Assembly: GCF_900155425.1 (NCBI RefSeq)
Contig: NZ_LT700191.1
Coordinates: 235,918 to 299,917, forward strand
DNA: 64,000 bases
Source: Parabacteroides massiliensis
Lineage (GTDB): Bacteria > Bacteroidota > Bacteroidia > Bacteroidales > Tannerellaceae
Reading direction: 5' to 3'
Below the pieces are notes generated by a model. The model searched no databases and had not been told where the DNA came from. It saw only the letters and a list, made by a program, of their open reading frames with translations. Shown piece by piece: positions 1-8,526 of this stretch (the stretch's first letter is position 1; each line of letters begins with the position of its first letter). The position numbers were made by a program, and so were the translations under genes.

Positions 1-778
1 TTCCCGGCAGGCGGAACATATCCTGTGCTTCCAGGAAAGAACCGTCGGAACTGCGATACACTTCGGCGGCTACCACATTCGTTCCCTTACGGAGATAAGG
101 AGTGATATTGAAATTAGCCGTATTGCGTGAATTCTTGGAGAAACCCACATAACGGCCGTTAATCCACAGATAGAAGAAAGAGTCGACTCCATCGAAACTG
201 ATAAAAACTTCGCGTCCGTCCCAATCCTGGGGTATCTCGAAGTCACGACGGAAAGAACCGACTTCATTCCGATGCTTGTAGGTCGTCCAATTTGCCAGCG
301 GAGTGCGCATCACGCCTCCGCGCCAGTCGTCGACCGCCACCTTATGCTGGAAGATTACCGGCTGGTTCACATAGATCGGAACTCCATATTTTTGGCTGCC
401 GTCTTTCTGGATTCCGTAGATATTCCAACTGGAAGGAACCGGGATATTGTCCCAGCCGGATACATCGAACTCCGTCTTATAGAAGTCTTTCGGCCGTGAA
501 TCGGGATCAGGCGCCCAATTGAACTTCCAGTCTCCATTCAGGGACTGCCAAAATTTACTGTTTTCCGGCAATACCTTACGAGCACTTTCCACATCCTGGA
601 AAGGGAAAATATAAGCATGCGGTTGTTCTTTGTTCAGAGCCAGATTCTCAGGAGACTCCCACTCTTTACCGGTCGGCGCTTCTGCCGGTCCGTAACTAAA
701 TCCCCCAAGCGGCAATTGATCAGCCATGCTACAGAAAGAAGCACAACAGAGCGCTAAGGCTAATGAGATTTTTTTCAT
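1..778 (-). CDS. GH2 beta-galactosidase, LacZ-type (5' part only)
   Basis: The gene runs off the left edge; 259 codons are present, open throughout, from the ATG at 776-778. The protein starts with a signal peptide (MKKISLALALCCASFCSMA) and enters the GH2 N-terminal sugar-binding domain, with W-x-x-L-N-G-x-W-K-F and the LacZ-like stretch S-D-G-S-F-L-E-A-Q-D-M-F-R near the end of the visible part. LacZ-type enzymes hydrolyse terminal beta-galactosides; the signal peptide places this one in the periplasm or at the surface. The catalytic glutamates would lie outside the window, so activity cannot be judged. It is alone on its strand here, with its own promoter-like box 70 bases upstream, and convincingly separate from the genes to its right. 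Confidence 0.9.
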   Translation of the reverse strand, partial: MKKISLALALCCASFCSMADQLPLGGFSYGPAEAPTGKEWESPENLALNKEQPHAYIFPFQDVESARKVLPENSKFWQSLNGDWKFNWAPDPDSRPKDFYKTEFDVSGWDNIPVPSSWNIYGIQKDGSQKYGVPIYVNQPVIFQHKVAVDDWRGGVMRTPLANWTTYKHRNEVGSFRRDFEIPQDWDGREVFISFDGVDSFFYLWINGRYVGFSKNSRNTANFNITPYLRKGTNVVAAEVYRSSDGSFLEAQDMFRLPG

Positions 779-846
779 GATGTTCATTTTAGGAATAATA
801 GATTCTATTTGTATATTCACATTTTTCAGACATACCAAAATATCTA

Positions 847-854
847 CAAATATA
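847..854 (-). promoter_or_regulatory. Bacteroidetes -7 box for the GH2 gene
   Basis: On the minus strand the sequence is TATATTTG, a full match to the Bacteroidetes TAnnTTTG box, 69 bases upstream of the GH2 start codon. No good TTTG -33 box lies 19 bases further upstream, only a weak CGAA-like match. The rest of the 779-1240 gap is AT-rich and shows no gene. Confidence 0.5.
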
Positions 855-1081
855 GGCAATTAACACAGAATACGAAAGAACCACCAGGATAACTGCATCA
901 ACTATCATATATTATCATTGATAAAACAACAAAAAAATCACATATCAATTATTTATCAAATATCGGATATGCTTTAAAACTGATATTGAATATGTTAGAA
1001 CCGACCTTTTTTCCATAACGATAAGTGACTTTTTTCTGTAATAACTTGAAAAACTTCTTTAGAACCGGATGAAACTAAAAA

Positions 1082-1133
1082 CATGATAGTTGCATGATAG
1101 TAGTATGACAGTTAAAAACAGGAACTATCATGC
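1082..1133. repeat. Cluster of ATGATAGT direct and inverted repeats
   Basis: CATGATAGTT at 1082-1091 and GCATGATAGT at 1092-1101 are direct copies. AACTATCATG at 1123-1132 (ACTATCATGC at 1124-1133) is an exact inverted partner of either one, so two alternative 10-bp stems are possible. A further ATGATAGT lies near 1168. The position, downstream of the 1241-1756 gene and upstream of the GH2 promoter, fits a transcription end or operator; nothing in the sequence decides which. Confidence 0.4.
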
Positions 1134-1240
1134 TTTAAAGCATTGAATAACAAAATCTATAGAATAATAATGATAGTATGATGGTTATTTTGCAAAATCT
1201 TTTATGGAAATATTCTTTCAGACCAACAAAAAAGAGAGAT

Positions 1241-1756
1241 TCAATACAAATCGAAACGTTGTTCCTCAAGCAAAACACTCCCAAGTGCAATAACCTCTTC
1301 TTTTTCATCCACAAGATAATACGGAACAGTTCCTTCGAAAGAAACCTGATCGAATCCTTCGGCAATCATATATTCACAATTATAAGGTATTACATGAGTT
1401 GAATCAGGTTTGATGATTTTCATATTACTCACTGTTACATCATTTCTTCCGGTTTTACTTATCGCGTTTCTATTTGTAGGAAACTTTCTCTGAGCAACAT
1501 ATTCACATACAAACAAATGGAACGTAATACTATTTTGAAATATGATAATATCATGTTTGTATTCATTTTTCATCTTTAATGTCAACATCTTCGTCTGCTT
1601 ATCATAAGATTGGCTGACACGTAAAGTTCCTTGCAAATCATAACCGGTCTTTTCCACTTCCAAATCTGCCAATTTATATCCTGTTTGACCGTAACAAGTT
1701 GTTGCAATTAATAAACAAACGGATAATAGCGCTTGAAATAACACTTGAATTTTCAT
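1241..1756 (-). CDS. Small secreted protein of unknown function
   Basis: 171 residues with an N-terminal signal peptide (about residues 1-23, ending near C-Y-G-Q) and a mature part that looks beta-rich, with alternating hydrophobic stretches such as L-T-L-K-M-K and I-T-F-H-L-F-V. I do not recognise the family. It starts only 12 bases after the stop of the HExxH lipoprotein gene, so the two are very probably co-transcribed and both exported. Context suggests an accessory role for the neighbouring susCD locus, but nothing in the sequence names a substrate. The ATG at 1754-1756 is the only sensible start, directly ahead of the signal peptide. Confidence 0.75.
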   Translation of the reverse strand: MKIQVLFQALLSVCLLIATTCYGQTGYKLADLEVEKTGYDLQGTLRVSQSYDKQTKMLTLKMKNEYKHDIIIFQNSITFHLFVCEYVAQRKFPTNRNAISKTGRNDVTVSNMKIIKPDSTHVIPYNCEYMIAEGFDQVSFEGTVPYYLVDEKEEVIALGSVLLEEQRFDLY

Positions 1757-1768
1757 AACTTATTGATT

Positions 1769-3025
1769 TTAATGTTTATAATGTTTTAAGGAATAATTAT
1801 ATAGCGTTTCTTGTTTCCATAGCATATACAGTCTCTCAAGAACATATTTTTCGGAAACCGAAGGATTCAAACGTATTTCTGCACTATATGCATTTATCTC
1901 GTTTTTATAATATTCAGGACAAAGCAGATTTTCAATCTTAGACTCTTCACCATTGATAAAACTCATTGGATTCGTGACACCGGCAAATTCATACTTTAAC
2001 AAATAATCCACATGTTCCGGAGGTATTTGGAGATAATACGGCGGAACAAGAGATATTCCAGTCTTACTTGACCATGCCTCATCATAATTACAATGATAGG
2101 CTTCATGATAAAGAATAGACATTTGATCCTGATTTTCATAATTAAAAAATTTATAACAAAGGATGATTTTCTTTCTTCCGGTTTCTTCATCAACTTCAAC
2201 CTTGGCATTACTTGTGCACACACTCTCCGTAAGCACAATATCCACATCATCTATCCCGCAAGCCAACTCCTTCATTCTTTTCTTTATATCCGGAATCTTT
2301 TGGATCAAGTTCGCCCGGGTAATGGAACCGGGAGGCGGATTATTGCTTGTGCCTCCGCCACCTCCGATCCCCGTTTCTCCTCCGATAATCGGATTAGAAT
2401 CCGTATAGTCTATGGTTTCCGAGATCCAAACCGTTCGTTCCTTACAATATAAGCCACGGGAGACTTCAATGCCATCCCATTCTATGATCCCATAATGGCA
2501 ATCATAATATTCTTTCCCCAAAGCACGGGTTTGAGGCGGATCTTCGAACTTTAGTTCTCCGCCCGATTCGTCTCCAAAGATATTATAGCTCAACTCGTCG
2601 AAGACAAAATCCTGTTGGTAAGCACGAATATGGTCGTTCTCACGTGTAATCGTCCGGTAACGAAGTGTATCCCCCTGTATGTCGAAAAACCAAATCGTAT
2701 GAATGATTTTCGGGATTTCTTCCTTATAAACCGGAACAAGATAAGAGATGTCCCTTTTCTCTTCTCCCATAGGCAATGCATATTGCCACAAGGGAGTTCC
2801 ATACAACCGGGTGAATCTGTCAAAAAAAGGAGTGATGCTGTCGACGCGCTGCATGGCTGCTTGGATCAACAACAGATTTTCGTCAAGTTCGAACACCGAT
2901 TTAGTCATGAAAAGAGAAGCCGAAGCCTCTTCATCCGGTCCAACGATCGGCAAATCGTCTTGGCAGGCGGGGAAAAAAGCGAGAACCAAGAAAACAATAA
3001 TCCCTAATATTTGAGTCCGTTTCAT
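1769..3025 (-). CDS. Lipoprotein with zincin-like HExxH motif
   Basis: 418 residues. The start MKRTQ leads into a hydrophobic stretch and a lipobox ending at Cys21 (F-F-P-A-C), so this is a predicted lipoprotein. A Gly-rich linker (about 215-226) separates an N-terminal part from a C-terminal part that contains H-E-A-Y-H at residues 307-311, preceded by M-S-I-L-Y, the usual hydrophobic helix of a metzincin/gluzincin zinc site. The third zinc ligand cannot be assigned by eye. Known for HExxH enzymes: zinc-dependent peptide hydrolysis; inferred here: a putative surface or periplasmic peptidase. It lies downstream of a susC-susD pair on the same strand and may supply peptide cleavage for that uptake system. 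It could instead be a non-enzymatic relative. Confidence 0.7.
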   Translation of the reverse strand: MKRTQILGIIVFLVLAFFPACQDDLPIVGPDEEASASLFMTKSVFELDENLLLIQAAMQRVDSITPFFDRFTRLYGTPLWQYALPMGEEKRDISYLVPVYKEEIPKIIHTIWFFDIQGDTLRYRTITRENDHIRAYQQDFVFDELSYNIFGDESGGELKFEDPPQTRALGKEYYDCHYGIIEWDGIEVSRGLYCKERTVWISETIDYTDSNPIIGGETGIGGGGGTSNNPPPGSITRANLIQKIPDIKKRMKELACGIDDVDIVLTESVCTSNAKVEVDEETGRKKIILCYKFFNYENQDQMSILYHEAYHCNYDEAWSSKTGISLVPPYYLQIPPEHVDYLLKYEFAGVTNPMSFINGEESKIENLLCPEYYKNEINAYSAEIRLNPSVSEKYVLERLYMLWKQETLYNYSLKHYKH

Positions 3026-3089
3026 ACATAGTACATTAAATAATTTATTTCAGTTAACGCAACAAGACTGTCCGTCTATATGAGAGGAC

Positions 3090-3111
3090 TTATCGTTCTT
3101 TCAAACGATAA
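3090..3111. repeat. 8-bp inverted repeat upstream of the lipoprotein gene
   Basis: TTATCGTT at 3090-3097 and AACGATAA at 3104-3111 form a perfect dyad with a six-base centre, 65 bases upstream of the lipoprotein start codon. It could be an operator or an RNA hairpin. Confidence 0.35.
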
Positions 3112-3139
3112 ACAAGAACAGGTTTAGGTTTGGAAAGTA

Positions 3140-3171
3140 GGGAATGGCGAAATTCACATCCGGCCATTCCC
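3140..3171 (-). terminator. Hairpin after susD (possible terminator or attenuator)
   Basis: GGGAATGGC at 3140-3148 and GCCATTCCC at 3163-3171 form a perfect 9-bp GC-rich stem, 30 bases after the susD stop. On the leftward transcript the following bases are only moderately U-rich, so partial read-through into the lipoprotein gene is plausible. Confidence 0.5.
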
Positions 3172-3202
3172 TCATGGTTATTTATGTGTGTCTGTGAAAA
3201 AA

Positions 3203-4711
3203 TTAATACCCTTCATTCTGTTGTCCTTTGATCTGCGGGTTGGAGTCGATTTCTTCTTTCGGAATCGGCCATACCCACATATAATCATCGGCTGATTTAA
3301 CCATATCCGTACCCAAAGCCGGCAGATAAGACTGAACCTGTGCTTCACTTGTAGAACGGTTTAGCCCTTTCTTCCAACGCTTCATGTTAAAGATATGGGG
3401 ATCTTCACCAAACAATTCGCGGACATATTCATCCTGAATCTCTTTCATCAAAGCATTGCCACTATACGCCTTTTCGTTCCATCCTTTGATACGGGCTGCT
3501 TTCAATTCGTTCAATATTTTGGAAGCATTGGTTTCATCGCCTGACATTGCATAAGCTTCCGCCGCTATCAAATACATTTCAGAAATACGAAATGCCTTCG
3601 TCTGGTTTCTATTTTCAGTCTTCCCATCAATAAAAGCTGGATTACCCGGCCACTTGTTACAGTATGTAAGCACAAAGTCACTTACAGACTGGGCATCGAT
3701 CGAATCGTGAACGAAATAAGCGCCATAACGAATGTCTTTATCCTGATCATACAACCCCAAAACAGTCTTGGTCGGTATATAAGAAGGACGAGGTAAAACA
3801 TCAATAATTCCGCTAAAAGCACTACCCAACGAATTTGGACAATCTTCCTGTCCTTTAATCATGACGAACTGCCAGATAGCCTCTGTTCCGTTGTCATGTA
3901 CCCACATTTCCGCATAGGCTTCAGCATCTGTCATCAAAGGATATGTCCCGCTATTGATCAATGATATCGCAGCAGAAATCGCGCTCGAATAATCTTCCTT
4001 CTCAAGAGCCACACGGGCTTTCAGAGCTTTAACGACATCTTTCGTGATATAAGCCGAATTCTGCATTCCAGCCGTTGTCACCAAATCCTCCGCCTTAGCC
4101 AAATCATCTTCTATTTGTGCAAATGTTTCAGCCAAAGAACTTCGTTCCGGATAGCTGGCATCGTTAGACGAAGGATTGTATTCGTAGACCAAAGGTACGC
4201 CATAGTCACTGGTCGCCGTAGACACATCATAATTTTTACAAAAATGACGCGCCAACTCAAAATAGGCAAATGCACGCGAAAAATAGGCATGCCCCATATA
4301 AAGACGAACCGATGCCCGATCCGCATCCGACAGCGTATTGGCGTCCAGCAAAGCCTGTGCTCCCTTCAACAAGACATTGGCATTAGCGATATAATTATAG
4401 TTATTGCTCCAGCATCCCGAAAAAGCGCCATCCGTAATCGTAAATTCCCAACGGTAAAAAGCACCGTATGTATTCCCGTAATCGGCTGTAGCGATTATCA
4501 AACCGGACTGAACCAAGGCATCCATTGCATAAGCGTTTTGCAAATATGAACGCCATTCCGAATGAAACAAATTACTGTATTTCTGACAGTCCAAGACGGA
4601 TTGGACCGATTCATTCGTCGCAATAGAAGTTTCCGACGTCAAATCCATGTCACAGGCAGTAAAAGCCGTACAGCAACAGGCAAACAAAGACAATATAGTT
4701 TTCTTTTTCAT
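3203..4711 (-). CDS. SusD/RagB-family nutrient-binding lipoprotein
   Basis: 502 residues with a lipobox at Cys20 (F-T-A-C) after a cysteine-rich signal, then the SusD N-terminal signature and the TPR-like helical scaffold: Y-L-Q-N-A-Y near 55, R-A-x-x-R-L-Y-M-G-H-A-Y-F-S-R-A-F-A-Y-F-E in the middle, and the C-terminal R-I-S-E-M-Y-L-I-A-A-E-A-Y and Y-V-R-E-L-F-G-E-D motifs typical of the family. SusD proteins sit on the cell surface and form a lid over the partner SusC transporter. It follows its susC by 22 bases, so the two are one operon. No glycoside hydrolase is linked; a putative metallopeptidase is downstream, so the substrate may be peptide- or glycoprotein-derived (inference). Confidence 0.93.
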   Translation of the reverse strand: MKKKTILSLFACCCTAFTACDMDLTSETSIATNESVQSVLDCQKYSNLFHSEWRSYLQNAYAMDALVQSGLIIATADYGNTYGAFYRWEFTITDGAFSGCWSNNYNYIANANVLLKGAQALLDANTLSDADRASVRLYMGHAYFSRAFAYFELARHFCKNYDVSTATSDYGVPLVYEYNPSSNDASYPERSSLAETFAQIEDDLAKAEDLVTTAGMQNSAYITKDVVKALKARVALEKEDYSSAISAAISLINSGTYPLMTDAEAYAEMWVHDNGTEAIWQFVMIKGQEDCPNSLGSAFSGIIDVLPRPSYIPTKTVLGLYDQDKDIRYGAYFVHDSIDAQSVSDFVLTYCNKWPGNPAFIDGKTENRNQTKAFRISEMYLIAAEAYAMSGDETNASKILNELKAARIKGWNEKAYSGNALMKEIQDEYVRELFGEDPHIFNMKRWKKGLNRSTSEAQVQSYLPALGTDMVKSADDYMWVWPIPKEEIDSNPQIKGQQNEGY

Positions 4712-4733
4712 ATTTCTTTTCCTTTTTAATTAA

Positions 4734-7694
4734 TTAGAATGTAAACTCAGCACCGAACGAGAATTGACGGGTATTCGGATATTTACCTAACTGCAAATTC
4801 GAATCGACTTCCGGGTCAGCACCTTGGTACTTCGTAGCCGTCAACAAGTTACGCCCCACAGCAAAGACTCTCAATCCACGAATAAAACCGGTCTTTCTCA
4901 AAAAACTTTGAGGTAGATTATAACTAACAGTCAAGTTTTTCAAACGCAGGAAAGAGGCGTTTTCCAATAAATGCGTATCGAAATATCGTGGAGAATTAAC
5001 AGCCGCGATATTCGTAACCTGTCCCGGAGTGGTCCACATGTTTTCCATTTCGACCGTTTGGTTCAACTGTCCTACAAAATTCGGATTTTCAACAAAATAG
5101 CGGTCATTATCAATTATATACTTGCCCAACATAAAAGAGAAATCAGCATTCACACTGAAGCCTTTCCAATCAAAACGTGTACTGAAACCACCTGCCCAGG
5201 GAGCAAACTGCTGTTTACCGGTAAATGCAGCATTATTTTCATCATATACCTTCGTCTCTTTTCCATCTTTGTCCAACCAAATCTGCTGTCCATCCTGCGG
5301 ATCAACTCCTACCCATCTCACATAATAAAACTCCCCGTAAGGTTTCCCTACCTCATATTTTATACCAGTATTTGCCAAGACATATTCATTACGTCCACCA
5401 AACAATTCCGTTATTTTGTTTTTATTGTAGTTAATATTAGCCGATACACTCCAGAACATATCCTTGTTGGAAATGATGTCATAAGAAGCAGACAATTCGA
5501 TACCTCTATTGAGCATGCTGCCGATATTTCCCCAGCCGGAACTATGGCCGGTCGTATAAGAGAACGGGATCGTCATCAACATATCTTCCGTCACTTTGTT
5601 GTAAAAATCAAAATCGACACTCAAACGATTGAAGAGACGAGAGTTAAATCCGATGTTCAACGTCTTTTGTTTTTCCCAAGTCAAATCGTCATTCTGTACG
5701 GAAGAAATAGCAAAATACTGCTCTCCGTTATAATTGCCCGTACCGATCAATCCTAATGCCGGATAATAAGGATCCCCATCAAAAGCAGAATTTCCGGTCG
5801 TTCCGTAACTTGCTTTCACACGCAATTCCGACAACCAGTCGACATCGGAAAGAAATTCCTCTTTCTTCATATTCCACATCGCTCCAATAGAAAAGAAAGA
5901 TGCCCAACGATTGTTGACACCGAACAAAGAAGAGCCATCCGTACGGTAAGATGCATCCAAATAGTATTTCTCGTCATAATTATATTCGGCACGTGCAAAG
6001 AAAGAATTCATCACTTTCTTTTTCAAATCTGCACTTGGCTTCTTATATGTCGTACCATGGCTTATCAATGTCAGACGATCATCCGTAATCCCGTCAACAC
6101 TTGCTCCGAAAGAACTACCATCATAAATAATAGCTTCTTGACCGACAAGAGCCGTGATATTATGCATTTTATTAATATCGAACTTATACTCGACCGTATT
6201 TGTCAAAGTAAAAGAAGTATAACGCTGGAATGATTCTTGAGCCGAACCTGAATAGTTATTATACTGAGCCGGCATATTCCTGTAACGATACCTGTAATCA
6301 AAAGCATCCATAGCTTGAGAAGCACGCAATGTCAAACCCTTTATCGGCGTTATTTCTTCAAACATATTCCCGAAAAGACGGATTTTATTTTTTTCTTTCG
6401 GTTGATTTTCCAATAAATAATACGGATTCCACAATCCTAATACATCAAGCAAATCTTTACGTTTTCCATACGAAATACTACCATCCGCATTTTCAATCAC
6501 CCTATATGGAGTCTCGAACGGGAAAGCCCAACGGCTCAATGTCGATACATTATACCAGTTATTACCACTCGAGGCAAATCCATTCGTTTCCCAGTCTTCG
6601 TAAGACAGACCTAAATTCACACCTACGTGTAACCAGCTGAAAACCTTCGTATCCAAATTACTACGCAATGTTTCACGACGCATACCCGAAGCCGGTTCCA
6701 CACCTTCTGCATCGTAATGGCTGGCAGAAATAAAATAATTTGTTTTGTTGGCTACACCGGAAATACTTGCATCCAACTGCCAAGTCGGTGCATTATCTTT
6801 CAAGAAATAATCTTCCCAGTCTGTCGAAATGCCCAAACGCATCGCATTTTCGATTTTTGAAAAATCGGCATTCGGATTGATTGTCTTCCACAAATCATAA
6901 TATTGCGTCGTATTCATCACCTTGGATGTCGGCAATGCCGGTTGTGAAAAACCATATTGACCTTTTACCGTCACGGTTGGTTTAGAACCTCTACCTCGTT
7001 TACTCGTAATCACAACCACACCGTTTGCTGCACGTGAACCATAAATAGAAGTAGAAGAAGCATCTTTCAGAATCGTCACATTTTCGATATCACTCGGGTT
7101 CAATGCGGTGAATACGCCACTTGATATCGGAGATCCATCCAAAATAAACAATGGCTCCGTAGAAGAGTTAATAGAACTGACACCACGCATACGCATAGAT
7201 ACATTTTCACTCGGTTCACCCGAAGAGGTAAAAACCTGCAGCCCGGCAACCTGTCCCTGTAAAGCATCAGCAAAGTTAGCACTCGGACGATTCGAAATTT
7301 TTTCCGACTTAACAGCTGCCACCGAGCCGACCATCGATCCTAATTTTTTTGCAGATCCATAAGTACCCGTAATCAAAACTTCATCCAGCATTTCAGAAGA
7401 AGTCCTCATGATAATTGTTTGATTCGGTTTGATTTTAATCACCTCGGTTTCCATTCCGACAAACGAAATTTCCAGTTCTTTTGCTGATACCGGCACATTC
7501 GTCAATGTAAAAATGCCATTCTCATCGGTTACCGTCCCGATGCTTGTCCCTTTTACCACTACTGTCGCACCGATAATAACTTCTCCATCCTCTTCCGAAA
7601 GAATTTTCCCGGTAACTTTAGACGTTTGAGCCATTACCATACCTATACCTATTATACAACAGGCAAGCAATAACAACATTCTTCTTTTCATCAT
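4734..7694 (-). CDS. SusC/RagA-family TonB-dependent transporter
   Basis: About 986 residues. The open frame extends to 7727, but the signal peptide M-M-K-R-R-M-L-L-L-L-A-C-C begins at the tandem ATGs at 7689-7694, which I take as the start. Order: signal peptide, carboxypeptidase-regulatory-like domain (V-T-G-K-I-L ... G-A-T-V-V-V-K-G-T), plug domain with L-Q-G-Q-V-A-G-L-Q-V and the signature L-K-D-A-S-S-T-S-I-Y-G-S-R-A-A-N-G-V, then a beta barrel ending in F-S-F-G-A-E-F-T-F. It imports large nutrients across the outer membrane using TonB energy, together with the downstream SusD. Its upstream region is a candidate invertible promoter whose promoter box points away from the gene, so it is predicted silent in the sequenced orientation. 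Confidence 0.93.
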   Translation of the reverse strand: MMKRRMLLLLACCIIGIGMVMAQTSKVTGKILSEEDGEVIIGATVVVKGTSIGTVTDENGIFTLTNVPVSAKELEISFVGMETEVIKIKPNQTIIMRTSSEMLDEVLITGTYGSAKKLGSMVGSVAAVKSEKISNRPSANFADALQGQVAGLQVFTSSGEPSENVSMRMRGVSSINSSTEPLFILDGSPISSGVFTALNPSDIENVTILKDASSTSIYGSRAANGVVVITSKRGRGSKPTVTVKGQYGFSQPALPTSKVMNTTQYYDLWKTINPNADFSKIENAMRLGISTDWEDYFLKDNAPTWQLDASISGVANKTNYFISASHYDAEGVEPASGMRRETLRSNLDTKVFSWLHVGVNLGLSYEDWETNGFASSGNNWYNVSTLSRWAFPFETPYRVIENADGSISYGKRKDLLDVLGLWNPYYLLENQPKEKNKIRLFGNMFEEITPIKGLTLRASQAMDAFDYRYRYRNMPAQYNNYSGSAQESFQRYTSFTLTNTVEYKFDINKMHNITALVGQEAIIYDGSSFGASVDGITDDRLTLISHGTTYKKPSADLKKKVMNSFFARAEYNYDEKYYLDASYRTDGSSLFGVNNRWASFFSIGAMWNMKKEEFLSDVDWLSELRVKASYGTTGNSAFDGDPYYPALGLIGTGNYNGEQYFAISSVQNDDLTWEKQKTLNIGFNSRLFNRLSVDFDFYNKVTEDMLMTIPFSYTTGHSSGWGNIGSMLNRGIELSASYDIISNKDMFWSVSANINYNKNKITELFGGRNEYVLANTGIKYEVGKPYGEFYYVRWVGVDPQDGQQIWLDKDGKETKVYDENNAAFTGKQQFAPWAGGFSTRFDWKGFSVNADFSFMLGKYIIDNDRYFVENPNFVGQLNQTVEMENMWTTPGQVTNIAAVNSPRYFDTHLLENASFLRLKNLTVSYNLPQSFLRKTGFIRGLRVFAVGRNLLTATKYQGADPEVDSNLQLGKYPNTRQFSFGAEFTF

Positions 7695-7736
7695 AATTAC
7701 ACATTTAGATTTATAGTATAAGTCCATTAGATTATT

Positions 7737-7752
7737 TAGTTCTGATAGAACT
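7737..7752 (+). repeat. Left inverted repeat of candidate invertible promoter
   Basis: TAGTTCTGATAGAACT. This 16-bp sequence recurs exactly, inverted, at 8046-8061. The site is itself a dyad (AGTTCT and AGAACT around GAT); the asymmetric centre gives it a direction. It lies 42 bases upstream of the susC start codon. Confidence 0.75.
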
Positions 7753-8021
7753 CATAGAATAAAATCTGATGCTTCTATTGACAAAAAGAATATTAATCGT
7801 TATAAATCAATCAATTAACAGAGAAGACAATCGAAAAAGGAATAAATTTATCACTTTCATGGGTTCATCTCTAAAGAGAAAAATAACAAACGGTCCAAAA
7901 AAAATCATATACAACTAATACACAAATACTTATATACTTATTTTCAAATTCAAAAATTATATTACACGACATATTATATATTATTTCATGTAAAATTTCA
8001 GTTTTATAAATAAATTATATA

Positions 8022-8029
8022 TATATTTG
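8022..8029 (+). promoter_or_regulatory. -7 box inside the invertible segment (OFF orientation)
   Basis: TATATTTG fits the TAnnTTTG consensus. It is followed by 13 bases and then the CGTAGT arm of the right repeat. The same 13-base spacing occurs at the second invertible locus (58.9 kb). The -33 region is weak (TTTC, with a longer spacer than usual). Confidence 0.6.
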
Positions 8030-8037
8030 TGCTAAAA

Positions 8038-8068
8038 TAAAACGTAGTTCTATCAGAACTACGTTTTA
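8038..8068 (-). repeat. Right inverted repeat, extended 14-bp perfect dyad
   Basis: TAAAACGTAGTTCT (8038-8051) and AGAACTACGTTTTA (8055-8068) are perfect reverse complements around ATC. On the minus strand the core 8046-8061 equals the left repeat at 7737-7752. This copy has the full arms CGTAGTTCT and AGAACTACG, whereas the left copy has only the inner part. Confidence 0.75.
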
Positions 8069-8280
8069 TACCTCCGATTAAAATTTCAAAAATCAGTATA
8101 TTTCAAATACAATCGTTCAAATACATCACTTCGCGACACTTTTTTAAAGATATATATTTATTAACACAAATAAAACCTCAATTCAGCAATATATCCAGAA
8201 AAATTTCTAACAAAATCAAATTATCACTACTTTTACTTCTAATAATGATCTACCTTAAAGAAGAGGGTAGAAATTATATA

Positions 8281-8404
8281 TCATTTTCCCTTCAAATCAA
8301 ACGCATAAACAAAGCCTCCATAGTCGACAGCAAACAACCTATTGCCGGACACTGCCACGGATGCTAAAACAGGAGTCCCCATTCTATGGTGCCATAAGAT
8401 AGCC
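8281..8404 (-). pseudogene. 3' relic of a phosphoesterase/PQQ-repeat gene
   Basis: About 124 bases match the last codons of the intact gene at 16450-18951 with only some eight differences. The relic keeps the reading frame for the final 40 codons (for example P-V-L-A-S-V-A-V-S-G-N-R-L-F-A-V-D-Y-G-G) and the same stop context. Everything upstream of those codons is missing. It lies just beyond the susD of the duplicated locus, where a full phosphoesterase gene would be expected, and so marks a deleted second copy. Confidence 0.85.
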
Positions 8405-8449
8405 ACAAACGATGCATTGAAATGAACAGTTGATAATATAAAAATACAG

Positions 8450-8497
8450 AAAAAGTGCACCCAAAGATTATCCCAATCTTTTGATGCACTTCTTTTC
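8450..8497 (-). terminator. Terminator after susD
   Basis: AAGTGCA (8453-8459) pairs with TGCACTT (8485-8491), and inside it AAAGATT pairs with AATCTTT. On the leftward transcript the stem is followed by U-rich sequence, and it begins about 30 bases after the susD stop. Confidence 0.65.
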
Positions 8498-8526
8498 TAT
8501 ATTTTTCTATGTAACAGGAAAATCAA

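Larger units (their letters stand above)
7737..8061. other. Candidate invertible promoter segment upstream of susC
   Basis: A 325-bp AT-rich, gene-free segment bounded by exact 16-bp inverted repeats. The only TAnnTTTG match on either strand is TATATTTG at 8022-8029 on the plus strand, reading away from susC. Inverting the segment would place that box at 7769-7776 on the minus strand, giving a leader of about 70 bases. This is the architecture of phase-variable promoters known in Bacteroidales. Inference: susC-susD is OFF in this assembly. The recombinase must be elsewhere, since none is encoded in the window. Confidence 0.72.

Noticed and set aside
8038-8068. The perfect dyad as a plain terminator of the susD gene
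   Set aside because: A terminator with a T-run is already present at 8450-8497, directly after susD. The dyad has a second exact inverted copy at the other end of the segment and relatives at 58.9-59.7 kb, which a terminator does not explain.
8069-8280. A gene in the gap left of the phosphoesterase relic
   Set aside because: No open frame of credible length or composition; AT-rich without clear signals.
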